Origin: CG1-02-35-72 sp964564475
GTDB lineage: Bacteria > Bacteroidota > Bacteroidia > Flavobacteriales > Flavobacteriaceae
DNA length: 50,868 nucleotides
Reading direction: 5' to 3'
Assembly: GCA_964564475.1 (NCBI GenBank)
Contig: CAZMBM010000002.1
Location: forward strand, 1-50,868
This document shows, piece by piece, positions 34,651-43,134 of this stretch; position 1 is the stretch's first letter; each line of letters opens with the position of its first letter. Under the pieces are notes generated by a model. That model searched no databases. It saw only the letters and a list, made by a program, of their open reading frames with translations, and was not told the origin of the DNA. Both the position numbers and the translations under genes were made by a program.

Positions 34651-36081
34651 ATGAATTTAGAAATGATATTAAATATGCAAAATGAGCTACTATTAGTGGC
34701 CTTGTTAATTGCAATACTCATAGGAGAAATAATAAGCTCTCAAAAAGCTAAATCTAAATTGATAAACGCTGCTATAATTGCCTTTGCTGTGGTAACCCTT
34801 ATCGGATTTTTTCACCATCCAAATATCAGTCTTTTTGGGGGTATGTATAAAACAAATGCCTTAGTTCAGCTCCTTAAAAATGCCTTAAATGTTGGTGTAT
34901 TGATTGTTTTTATGCAGTCGGCACAATGGTTAAAAGACACCTTGGCTCCTCAAAAGAAATCGGTTGAATTTTTTATGCTGATGCTGTCGTCTTTAATAGG
35001 TTTAAACTTTATGATATCGGCGGGTGATTTTTTAATGTTTTATATCGGATTAGAATTATCAACGCTTCCGGTAGCCGCTTTAGCCGCTTATAACGCTTAT
35101 AAACGCCGATCGGCTGAGGCCGGCATTAAGCTTATTTTATCGGCTACTTTAGCCAGTGGTTTGGCACTGTTTGGTATTTCGTTTTTATACGGGGCTACAG
35201 GTTCTATCTATTTTGACGATATAACCGGTATTTTACAGGTTTCAAATCTCACTATTTTAGGGTTGATATTCTTTTTTGCCGGATTGAGTTTTAAAATATC
35301 TTTGGTACCCTTCCATTTTTGGACAGCAGATGTTTACGAAGGAGCTCCAATAAATGTGGCGTCGTATTTATCGGTTATTTCAAAAGGAGCTGCCGTGTTT
35401 ATAATGATGCTCATATTGTTTAATGTTTTTAAGGATTTTATAAGTATTTGGCAACCTATGTTATATATTGTGGCAGTAGCCACTATGTTTATTGGAAACT
35501 TATTCGCCCTGCGTCAACAAAATATGAAACGCTTTTTGGCCTTTTCTTCTGTGGCACAAGCCGGATTTATGCTTTTAGGTATAATTGACGGAGCTACATT
35601 TGGTGCCACTTCTGTAGTGTATTTTGTTTTGGTTTATTTGTTTTCTAATCTAGGCGCTTTTGGTGTAGTACAAGCTATTTTTCACAAAACAGGTAAAGAG
35701 AATATGGATGATTATAATGGCTTATACCGTACAAACCCTATGTTGAGTATGGTTATGATGTTGGCTTTGTTTTCTTTAGCAGGGATTCCACCTGTGGCCG
35801 GATTTTTTGGTAAGTTCTTTCTGTTTGCGGCTTCTGCAGGAAAAGGTTATTACATTTTAGTGTTTATTGCTGTTGTAAATGCCACTATTTCACTTTACTA
35901 TTATTTAAAAGTGGTAAGAGCTATGTTTTTACGCCAGTCAGATAAGCCTATTCCGCATTTTAAAAACGATGTCTTTATGAAGCTCGGCTTGGCTTTATCT
36001 GCTGCCGGTATATTGGTTTTAGGATTGTACAGCCCTTTATACGAATATGTTCAAAGTATTAGTAGTTTAATTTTTAATTAA
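34651..36081 (+). CDS. nuoN: Complex I antiporter-like subunit NuoN
   Basis: This 476-residue third antiporter-like subunit shows F-Y-I-G-L-E-L-S-T-L-P-V with the channel glutamate, then F-K-I-S-L-V-P-F-H-F-W-T-A-D-V-Y-E-G-A-P, diagnostic of NuoN. It is adjacent to NuoK in the complex. It is the last nuo gene; a 107-codon gene follows after 6 bases. Confidence 0.95.
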   Translation: MNLEMILNMQNELLLVALLIAILIGEIISSQKAKSKLINAAIIAFAVVTLIGFFHHPNISLFGGMYKTNALVQLLKNALNVGVLIVFMQSAQWLKDTLAPQKKSVEFFMLMLSSLIGLNFMISAGDFLMFYIGLELSTLPVAALAAYNAYKRRSAEAGIKLILSATLASGLALFGISFLYGATGSIYFDDITGILQVSNLTILGLIFFFAGLSFKISLVPFHFWTADVYEGAPINVASYLSVISKGAAVFIMMLILFNVFKDFISIWQPMLYIVAVATMFIGNLFALRQQNMKRFLAFSSVAQAGFMLLGIIDGATFGATSVVYFVLVYLFSNLGAFGVVQAIFHKTGKENMDDYNGLYRTNPMLSMVMMLALFSLAGIPPVAGFFGKFFLFAASAGKGYYILVFIAVVNATISLYYYLKVVRAMFLRQSDKPIPHFKNDVFMKLGLALSAAGILVLGLYSPLYEYVQSISSLIFN

Positions 36082-36087
36082 CACATT

Positions 36088-36411
36088 ATGGCATTAGCAG
36101 GAAAACATATGTTTGGTACGATAGAAGATACCCGCGTAACTTTTGTCGAAAAAAAAATCGGCGAAGACCGTAAAAATTTCTTAAAAAATTTACTAGAAAT
36201 AAATGGCTTTGAAGTCATTATTCAAGAGGAGAAACGCAAAACCGAAGAAGACCCACAATTATATACCGTTGCTGTAACCGATATGACATTTAATCCAACA
36301 ATTTGGGTGTTTAACAGACGTTTAATGACACCCGATGGACATAAAGTAACGCAAGATTATTGGAATCAGCTAACAACAGAAACCAACCCTCAATACTGGA
36401 AAAACGATTGA
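36088..36411 (+). CDS. Uncharacterised 107-residue protein at the end of the kor-nuo operon
   Basis: This small soluble protein, with no signal peptide, membrane segment or cysteine, starts 6 bases after nuoN and is clearly part of the same transcript. Visible features are a charged N-terminal half (E-K-K-I-G-E-D-R-K-N-F-L-K-N-L-L-E) followed by E-V-I-I-Q-E-E-K-R-K-T-E-E. An alternating C-terminal half has V-A-V-T-D-M-T-F-N-P-T-I-W-V-F-N-R-R-L and a Trp/Tyr-rich end. I recognise no family. The position suggests a role in assembly or regulation of the complex, but that is only context. Confidence 0.75.
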   Translation: MALAGKHMFGTIEDTRVTFVEKKIGEDRKNFLKNLLEINGFEVIIQEEKRKTEEDPQLYTVAVTDMTFNPTIWVFNRRLMTPDGHKVTQDYWNQLTTETNPQYWKND

Positions 36412-36521
36412 TATCCTTATTTAAAAAAAATGACTTTTGTTCAAGATGCCGAAAAAGCCTAAACTGATAAAATTGTAAAACTTACTTGTAAAGAATAGGG
36501 AAAGGTAATGTAAAATTGTTT

Positions 36522-36529
36522 TAGTTTTG
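36522..36529 (+). promoter_or_regulatory. Possible -7 promoter element of the glycosyltransferase pair
   Basis: TAGTTTTG matches TAnnTTTG in the 202-base spacer after the kor-nuo run, 84 bases before the ATG at 36614. There is no clear -33 element. The long leader shows no obvious hairpin or riboswitch. Confidence 0.35.
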
Positions 36530-36613
36530 CAGCATGCGAGGTTTATAAAATAGATTTTTTAATCTTCGTGTAATAAGATTAAACTATTTATAAAATAACC
36601 AAAAGTTAACCAA

Positions 36614-37660
36614 ATGAATATGTTAAGAAGCATAAATAGCGTGAGAAGGCTTTTTATGTACGGAATAGTCAAAAATATTGCTCACTCAGATCTTTCTCAG
36701 AGTATTGATTTGAATGATAAGATAGAAATTAAAAGTGTTTTAATTTGCAGACCCAATCACAGATTGGGAAATCAGTTATTAATCACCCCAATAGTTCAAG
36801 AAGTTCGCAAAACTTTTCCTGAAGCTAAAATAGATTTGTTTTTAAAAGGTGGATTGGGTCATGTTATTTTTAAAAATTACAGCAATATTGGCAAGATAAT
36901 ATGTTTGCCCCGGAAACCTATTGAACAACCTATACAATACTTTAAGAGTTGGCTCAACATAAAAAAGAAAAAATACGACTTGGTTATAAACGTTGTTAAG
37001 GGCTCTTCTTCGGGAAGGATATCTACGCGTTTTACTAATTCTAAATACAAAGTTTTTGGTAATGAGGCCGATAAATTAGCGTATGAAGATGCTATCCATA
37101 TTGCAAAAGGTCCGGTTTATAGTTTTAGGCACTATTTAAAAGAATTTGGTTTTGATCTGGCAGATGACAACATGCCTTTATTAAACATTAAATTAAGTCC
37201 TTCTGAAATTGCCGAAGGCCAAAAAATGTTGAAGAAGCTGGTTGGTAATGACAAAAAAACAATTTGTTTGTTTACCTATGCTACCGATGATAAATGCCAT
37301 CCTGAATCTTGGTGGTTGCCTTTTTACGAAAAACTTCAAAAAACCTTTCCAAATTACAATATCATAGAGGTTTTACCTGTTGAAAATGTATCGCAAATAC
37401 AATTTAAAGCACCCACTTTATACAGTAAAGATATTAGAGAAATGGCGGCATTTATTGCCAATACCAAGGTGTTTATTGGTGCAGACGGCGGTGTTATGCA
37501 TTTGGCCTGTGCCGCACAAACACCAACAGTTGGCTTGTTTTCGCGCGCCAATCAAAAAGAATATGCACCCTATGGCAACAATAGTTTGGCTATAAATACC
37601 AATCATATTGATTTAGAGGGTTGTATTAATGCCGTTCAAGATATTCTTACTTCAAAATAA
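36614..37660 (+). CDS. Glycosyltransferase family 9 (heptosyltransferase-like)
   Basis: This 348-residue protein has the GT-B fold pattern of GT9. The N-terminal R-P-N-H-R-L-G-N-Q-L-L-I-T-P is the usual first loop with the DxxLGD-like turn altered. A C-terminal nucleotide-sugar segment, V-F-I-G-A-D-G-G-V-M-H-L-A-C-A, is the GT9 signature. Members add heptose or related sugars to lipopolysaccharide cores. The sugar here cannot be inferred. Its last bases are followed after 7 bases by the membrane glycosyltransferase, suggesting a shared glycan pathway. Confidence 0.85.
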   Translation: MNMLRSINSVRRLFMYGIVKNIAHSDLSQSIDLNDKIEIKSVLICRPNHRLGNQLLITPIVQEVRKTFPEAKIDLFLKGGLGHVIFKNYSNIGKIICLPRKPIEQPIQYFKSWLNIKKKKYDLVINVVKGSSSGRISTRFTNSKYKVFGNEADKLAYEDAIHIAKGPVYSFRHYLKEFGFDLADDNMPLLNIKLSPSEIAEGQKMLKKLVGNDKKTICLFTYATDDKCHPESWWLPFYEKLQKTFPNYNIIEVLPVENVSQIQFKAPTLYSKDIREMAAFIANTKVFIGADGGVMHLACAAQTPTVGLFSRANQKEYAPYGNNSLAINTNHIDLEGCINAVQDILTSK

Positions 37661-37667
37661 CGGTATA

Positions 37668-39365
37668 ATGAACTTGTTTAAGAACAGTAAAAAATTCAAT
37701 TTATTTATTTTAGGGATATTTTTTATCAATGTATTACAAGCCGTTTTTACACCTGTATTAAAAGACGAAGCCTATTATTGGCGTTGGGCTCAAAATCTAG
37801 ATTGGGGTTATTTTGATCACCCGCCAATGGTGGCTTTTATTATTAAGTTAGGGTCGTATTTGTTTTCAGGTACTTTAGGGATAAGATTTATAACTATTAT
37901 ATTAAATATCTTAATGATTTTTGTGGTTTGGGCTTTGGTCTCAGATAGTCATAAGAAACAAAAAAACACCGAGTGGATTTTCTTTAGCATTCTTTTGGCT
38001 ATGCCGTTTTTTCATATTTACGGCTTTATAACCACCCCCGATGCCCCTTTACTTTTTTTTAGTGCCCTGTACTTATTGGCGTTAAAAAGGATAGATGAAG
38101 ATAATAACTTAAGAAATGTAATATTTTTTGCCCTATCGGCAGCTTTACTTATTTACACAAAATATTTTGGAGGAATTGTTATTCTAATAAGCATTCTTGT
38201 TAAGCCCAATTTGTTAAAGAAAAAGACGACGTATATTGCCGGTATTTTGTCGGCTGTTTTACTGATACCTTATATTTACTGGTTGTATAACAACGATTTT
38301 ATCACTTTGAATTACCATCTTTTCCAAAGAAAATCTATTGGTTATTTTCGCCCTAAATTTGTATTTGGTTATCTTTTTGGAACTTTTGGGGTTCTTAACC
38401 CCGGTCTTGTATTGGTACTTTTTTATCAAATAATTAAAAAGAAGATTCCTGTCAGTAATAACAATACCTTTATGACTAGGATGTTTATTGGCTACCTATT
38501 ATTCTTTTTTTTATATTCATTTAGGAGTTGGATTGAAGCCCATTGGGTCGCTTTTGTTACGATTCCAATGACAATATTATTGTTCAATTTGTGCGTTTCA
38601 AACAAAAAAATCTTTGCAAAAGTAAAGTATGTTGTAATAATCAGTATTATACTGTTATTTTCTGCCCGTTTGGCGATAGCATTAGATTTACCACTCAAAA
38701 CAGAATTTCATAAACAAGGAGAAAAATATTTTAAGTCTATACAAAAAATTTCAAAAGACAGAAAAGTTATATTTATAAATTCTTATCAAAACGCTTCTAA
38801 ATACACTTTTTATACCGGACAGAAATCGTTTTCAATCAATGATATTTTTTATCGAAAAAATCAGTACGATTTATGGGACTTTGAAGAGGGAATTAAAAAT
38901 AAAAAAGTAATAATTGTTGGGCCAAAGTCGTCTTCGTTTAAGGATAGTATAAAATTAGATACAGGCGACTATATATGGTATAAAAAAATTGATAAATTTT
39001 ATTTCATTGGGGCATTAAAAACTGATATTAAAGCATTGCCTAAAGTTTTTTACAGTAATGAAAAGCAAAGCCTAAAACTTACTATAAATAATCCGTATAA
39101 TTATAATTTGGTTTTAAATAACAAAAACAATTCATATCAAATAGCCTTTCATTTTGAAGCTAAAGAATCCAGTCGTATTATGCCTTTGAGAATTAAATCA
39201 CCTCAAATTATTAAAGCAAATAGTAGCAATGAGATTGTGGCTTATTATAATTTAACCGATATACATCCCGGAAAATACAGCCTTTCTATAGTCATAAGAG
39301 ACAGATATCTTTATTATAGGCAAATTAGCATAAAAAAAGAAGTTGAAATAAGAACTAGAAAATAA
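37668..39365 (+). CDS. Membrane glycosyltransferase, GT39/ArnT-like (PMT family)
   Basis: This 565-residue multi-span protein has about ten helices in its first 370 residues and a soluble C-terminal region of about 190. The loop after helix one, L-K-D-E-A-Y-Y-W-R-W-A, has the D-E pair that coordinates metal and acceptor in PMT/ArnT enzymes. Y-F-D-H-P-P-M-V-A-F is the second family signature. These enzymes use polyprenyl-phosphate sugars as donors at the periplasmic face to modify lipid A, glycans or proteins. I start at the ATG at 37668 rather than the 13-codon longer frame at 37629, which would overlap the GT9 gene. Confidence 0.85.
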   Translation: MNLFKNSKKFNLFILGIFFINVLQAVFTPVLKDEAYYWRWAQNLDWGYFDHPPMVAFIIKLGSYLFSGTLGIRFITIILNILMIFVVWALVSDSHKKQKNTEWIFFSILLAMPFFHIYGFITTPDAPLLFFSALYLLALKRIDEDNNLRNVIFFALSAALLIYTKYFGGIVILISILVKPNLLKKKTTYIAGILSAVLLIPYIYWLYNNDFITLNYHLFQRKSIGYFRPKFVFGYLFGTFGVLNPGLVLVLFYQIIKKKIPVSNNNTFMTRMFIGYLLFFFLYSFRSWIEAHWVAFVTIPMTILLFNLCVSNKKIFAKVKYVVIISIILLFSARLAIALDLPLKTEFHKQGEKYFKSIQKISKDRKVIFINSYQNASKYTFYTGQKSFSINDIFYRKNQYDLWDFEEGIKNKKVIIVGPKSSSFKDSIKLDTGDYIWYKKIDKFYFIGALKTDIKALPKVFYSNEKQSLKLTINNPYNYNLVLNNKNNSYQIAFHFEAKESSRIMPLRIKSPQIIKANSSNEIVAYYNLTDIHPGKYSLSIVIRDRYLYYRQISIKKEVEIRTRK

Positions 39366-39406
39366 ATAAAGACTATTTACTACATCTAATATAGAATTTC
39401 TCAGAT

Positions 39407-40572
39407 TTATATCAAAGCTAATCTTTTTTTTGTGATATAATCGTATAAAACGTAATCTACTATTTNNNNNNNNNNNNNNNNNNNNNNNNNNNNNNNNNNN
39501 NNNNNNNNNNNNNNNNNNNNNNNNNNNNNNNNNNNNNNNNNNNNNNNNNNNNNNNNNNNNNNNNNATCAAAGCTAATCTTTTTTTTGTGATATAATCGTA
39601 TAAAACGTAATCTACTATTTGTTGGGTCTCGTTTGGAAAATCTAAACTCACTTTAAAATCACTATCCACCCAGTTTTGTAACTTTTTAAGGTGTTTTAGT
39701 TTTAAAGATTTTAGTACAGGGATACCCATTTCTTTTAAAGCTGTAGCATTGAAGTGTTGTTCATACTGGTGCTTCATTGGGATGACGAGTAATTTCTTAT
39801 CCAGATAAATAGCTTCAGAAGGTGTTTCGAACCCTGCACCGCACAGTACTCCTTTACAACTAGCCAGACTCTTTTCAAACTTTAAACTGTCTATAGGATT
39901 GATATATACATTCTTTTTTTGATAATAGGATGTTGCGTGTTTAGAAAACACTTTCCATTTAACATTTTTTATTTTTGATAAGACGGATATGATTTTTTTA
40001 TCAGAATAGGCAGGTAAATAAACGGTATATTGGTTTTTTTCACTGCGTTTTAACATTCTAATATCGCTTCTTATAATTGGTGTAAAAACTTTTGGATTGT
40101 ATTTTTTAAAATGGAAACCGTAATTTAAGTCGCATTTGGCATAAAACTTTATTATAAAACGTCCTAAAAAATCTAGATGTGCCGGTTTGGGTACATTTTT
40201 GGTATAAAGGGTACTCTGATGGCTCAGCGAAATACTTTTTACACCCTTAAAATAACAAGCCCAGGCAGAAATAGGTTCAAAGTCGCTTATAACCAAATCG
40301 TAATTTTTAACAGGGCATGATTTTAATTCTTTAATAAATTTTGTGATAGAATTATTTTTGATTGATTTTATAAAATCGATACCTCCATTTTTACCAAAAT
40401 AAAAGCTGAAGCCGGTATATCTGTATTTAATTTTATAAGGCAATGTAACTTCGGCCTGTGTGCCGCTAATCATAATATCAACTTGTGCCCTTTTTAAAAG
40501 AGACGGAATTATTTCTTTAGCCCTACTTAAATGACCATTTCCCGTACCTTGTATAGCGTAAAGTATTTTCAT
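39407..40572 (-). CDS. GT-B glycosyltransferase (MJ1255/VC2487-like), split only by a false gap
   Basis: The protein begins M-K-I-L-Y-A-I-Q-G-T-G-N-G-H-L-S-R-A, the G-x-G-H nucleotide-sugar transferase start of the MurG-like superfamily. A later G-A-G-F-E-T-P-S-E-A binds the donor. The frame appears to run into 100 N, but the 55 bases on each side of the block are identical. Collapsing them gives a complete 336-residue protein ending K-K-R-L-A-L-I and TAA (39407-39409). Its ATG overlaps the phosphoesterase stop by one base (TAATG), so the two are coupled. A likely role is in glycolipid or envelope polysaccharide synthesis; the donor and acceptor are unknown. Confidence 0.8.
39411..39620. other. 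Artefactual assembly gap between two identical 55-base ends
   Basis: Bases 39411-39465 and 39566-39620 are the same 55-base sequence, including an 8-T run. They flank 100 N at 39466-39565. This is the signature of two contigs whose ends overlap by one k-mer and were scaffolded without merging. The real chromosome is probably 155 bases shorter here, and no genetic element is implied. Confidence 0.9.
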
Positions 40573-41432
40573 TATTTAATATTAAAATCGGCTATAAGTT
40601 CTCCAAAGATTTCTTTGGCAGATTTATCTAAAAGGTCATTTTCAACATTAGAAAGTGTTGCTTGTTGCGACGTGTAATGCGCCTCGTCATATTTGTAAAT
40701 TTGCCATGTACCCAAGTTATATTCCAGAGCCGTTAAATTTTCAATCCAATCGCCGGAGTTTAAATAAGTAACATGTCCTTTATTAGTATCAATTTCTTTT
40801 TGTGCCGGTTGGTGTATATGACCGCAAATAACATAGTCAAAATTGTTATCAATAGCAATGTTTACAGCTGTTTGTTCAAAATCGTCGATAAATTTTACAG
40901 CAGATTTCACACTGTTTTTAATTTTTTTTGAGAGGGAAGATTTACCATATCCAAATAGTTGATAAAAATAATTCACAAGGGTGTTTAAAAGAATTAAAAG
41001 AGAGTAACCTTTTCCGCCGAGTTTGGCCAACCAGCGGGCATGTTTTATGGTCACGTCAAATACGTCGCCATGAAAAAACCAAGCTTTTTTATCGTCGAGA
41101 TTTAGAACTACTTTATTTTTAATTTTGAACGAACCCATTTCAAAATTCACAAACTTTCTCATAAGCTCATCGTGATTGCCCGGAATGTAGTAAACATCTT
41201 TTTTAAGTGATATCCATCCAATTAGATGTTTGATGATTTTCATATGAGATTTGGGCCAATAGTGTTTGCTAAACTGCCAAATATCAATAATATCGCCGTT
41301 CAATATAATCACTTTAGGTTTGATGCTTTTTAAATATTTTAAAAGTTCTTTGGCATGACAGCCATAAGTCCCTAGATGGATGTCAGACAAAACCAGAACT
41401 TCAATTTTTCGTTTTTTGTTATTAAATGTCAC
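40572..41432 (-). CDS. Calcineurin-like metallophosphoesterase (LpxH-like)
   Basis: This 286-residue protein carries the full metallophosphoesterase set: S-D-I-H-L-G near residue 15, N-G-D-I-I-D near 46, P-G-N-H-D-E near 84, F-H-G-D-V-F-D near 120, and C-G-H-I-H-Q-P near 208. The G-N-H-D-E and H-G-D pattern resembles UDP-2,3-diacylglucosamine pyrophosphatase (LpxH) of lipid A synthesis. The LpxH substrate cap residues cannot be verified, so related phospholipid-precursor phosphatases are possible. It is coupled by TAATG to a glycosyltransferase, which points to glycolipid or envelope work. It is divergent from yebC. Confidence 0.85.
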   Translation of the reverse strand: MTFNNKKRKIEVLVLSDIHLGTYGCHAKELLKYLKSIKPKVIILNGDIIDIWQFSKHYWPKSHMKIIKHLIGWISLKKDVYYIPGNHDELMRKFVNFEMGSFKIKNKVVLNLDDKKAWFFHGDVFDVTIKHARWLAKLGGKGYSLLILLNTLVNYFYQLFGYGKSSLSKKIKNSVKSAVKFIDDFEQTAVNIAIDNNFDYVICGHIHQPAQKEIDTNKGHVTYLNSGDWIENLTALEYNLGTWQIYKYDEAHYTSQQATLSNVENDLLDKSAKEIFGELIADFNIK

Positions 41433-41553
41433 CTTTTTCCGTGCGATATAAAATCATTAATAGAGGCTTGCAATTAAACCAATTACTATTACTAAATAGT
41501 TTTAATAATATTAAAAATAGGTTAACATTGAGTTAGAAAAGGATGTAAATTAA

Positions 41554-41561
41554 TATATTTG
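41554..41561 (+). promoter_or_regulatory. -7 promoter element of yebC
   Basis: TATATTTG, a full TAnnTTTG match, 19 bases before the yebC ATG. A TTG at 41528-41530 lies 23 bases upstream and could serve as the -33 element. Confidence 0.6.
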
Positions 41562-41580
41562 CAGCCTTAAGTTTAACATT

Positions 41581-42339
41581 ATGAGTGGACACAGTAAATT
41601 TGCAAATATTAAACACAGAAAGGGCGCTCAAGATGCCAAACGCGGTAAAATATTTACACGTATTATAAAAGAAATTACCATTGCTGTAAAAGAAGGCGGT
41701 GGAAGCGACCCCGATACAAACCCTAGTTTACGTCGTGCCATTGCCAATGCCAAAGGTGCTAATATGCCCAAAGACACAGTAGAACGTGCCATTAAAAAAG
41801 CTTCGGGAGCAGATGCCGATAATTATCAAGAAATAACTTTTGAGGGTTATGGCCCTCACGGAATTGCCTTTTTTATTGAATGTACCACCGATAATACCAA
41901 CAGAAGTGTGGCCAATGTGCGTTCAATTTTTACTAAAAATGGTGGCGAATTGGGTAAAAATGGTTCTTTAGAATTTATTTTTGATAGAAAAGGGATCTTT
42001 ATTTTAGAAAAAGCCGGTATCGAAATGGATTTAGAAGAGTTAGAAATGGCTCTTATAGACGGCGGCGCTGAAGAATTTGAAGTAGAGGACGATATGATAA
42101 CTGTTTACACTAATTTTTCTGACTTTGGATTGATGTCGTCAACACTCGAAAAGTTAAATATTGAACCTAAAAGTGCTGAATTAGAGCGTATTCCAAACAG
42201 TACAAAAGAATTGCCTTTAGATAAAGCCAAATCTATTTTGAATTTGGCCGAGAAGTTTGAAGAAGATGATGACGTTCAAAACGTATTTCACAATCTTGAA
42301 ATAACGGACGCGTTAATAGCCTCTTTAGAAGAAAATTAA
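41581..42339 (+). CDS. yebC: YebC/PmpR family protein
   Basis: This 252-residue protein has the standard start M-S-G-H-S-K-F-A-N-I-K-H-R-K and the conserved I-K-K-A-S-G, F-E-G-Y-G-P-H-G and N-R-S-V-A-N-V-R-S blocks of the YebC/TACO1 family. Members were first described as transcription regulators and are now also linked to translation at difficult sequences such as proline stretches. The C-terminal domain is slightly longer than usual and acidic. It is a single-gene unit. The stop is only 9 bases from the convergent stop of the OB-like lipoprotein gene, with no visible terminator. Confidence 0.95.
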   Translation: MSGHSKFANIKHRKGAQDAKRGKIFTRIIKEITIAVKEGGGSDPDTNPSLRRAIANAKGANMPKDTVERAIKKASGADADNYQEITFEGYGPHGIAFFIECTTDNTNRSVANVRSIFTKNGGELGKNGSLEFIFDRKGIFILEKAGIEMDLEELEMALIDGGAEEFEVEDDMITVYTNFSDFGLMSSTLEKLNIEPKSAELERIPNSTKELPLDKAKSILNLAEKFEEDDDVQNVFHNLEITDALIASLEEN

Positions 42340-42348
42340 AAAATACAA

Positions 42349-43134
42349 TTAGCGTACTATGGTGCCGTTTTCTAAAATAACATCGTATTTATAACCGGCA
42401 CCAAAATCTTTATTTAATGTAACAACGGCTTTTATTGTAACGGTATCCCCTTCTTTTACAAATTCATTTGAGGTAACAACCAAGTCGTAATCATCTAAAC
42501 TGCCATCTTTTAAATGAATCCAATTTCTGTTCATAATGCCGGCATTAATTTTAGTACAGGTGCCGGTAATTTGAACGGTCTTGCCGGCATATTTTTTGGC
42601 GTTCTTTACCAAGTCGGCTATTTTTATTGAACCTTTTATGCTTTTACTTTTTTTGGTAGCTTTTACTTTAGATTGTGCGGCTTTTATAACATCATTTTTA
42701 GTGACCGATGTTGGCTTTTTTTGAATTTTTAAATTAGAGGCATGATTGGCCGGTACTAATTTAGACGAGACCAAATAAATTTTATCGAAAACACGATTGA
42801 ACTCCTTGCTTTCAAAATTTGTTTTAAGCAAACCGCCCTTGTAAAAATACGTTTCACCAACTTTAACATCAAATATTCTGGTAGCTATCCAAAAAGGTTT
42901 GATATTATTTTTCTCTGTAACATTTATATATAAATACCGTTTTGTTTTAAGAACTTCGTTTACTGTAACGGTATGCACATCGTCTTTAAAAGAACGGGTA
43001 GTTTTGGTATTTGTCTCTGAAGGACGTGTTTTATAAATCTTTTTTACAGGGGTGTATTTTTCTTCTTTTTTACAAGCACTCAGGCCAATAAATAAACTTA
43101 TTAAAGCGAGTAATAATTTAAATTTAGTTTGCAT
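42349..43134 (-). CDS. OB-like lipoprotein next to multihaem cytochromes
   Basis: This 261-residue protein has a lipoprotein signal (lipobox L-S-A-C, then K-K-E-E). Two related domains follow. The first, residues about 45-130, contains V-N-E-V-L-K-T-K-R-Y-L-Y-I-N-V, F-W-I-A-T and N-F-E-S-K-E-F-N-R-V-F-D. This pattern resembles the small NrfJ-like proteins often found beside multihaem cytochromes. The second, residues about 170-261, reads G-K-T-V-Q-I-T-G-T-C-T-K-I-N and N-W-I-H-L-K-D-G, an OB-fold style barrel. A Lys-rich linker joins them. Its start lies inside the end of the beta-barrel gene (11-base overlap), so it is the last gene of the cytochrome operon. Confidence 0.7.
   Translation of the reverse strand: MQTKFKLLLALISLFIGLSACKKEEKYTPVKKIYKTRPSETNTKTTRSFKDDVHTVTVNEVLKTKRYLYINVTEKNNIKPFWIATRIFDVKVGETYFYKGGLLKTNFESKEFNRVFDKIYLVSSKLVPANHASNLKIQKKPTSVTKNDVIKAAQSKVKATKKSKSIKGSIKIADLVKNAKKYAGKTVQITGTCTKINAGIMNRNWIHLKDGSLDDYDLVVTSNEFVKEGDTVTIKAVVTLNKDFGAGYKYDVILENGTIVR

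Noticed and set aside
36430..36510. Possible decayed coding remnant after the 107-residue gene (three stops in 27 codons)
   Set aside because: The frame reads plausibly Lys/Asp-rich between stops, but it is too short and matches nothing I recognise; chance is the simpler explanation.
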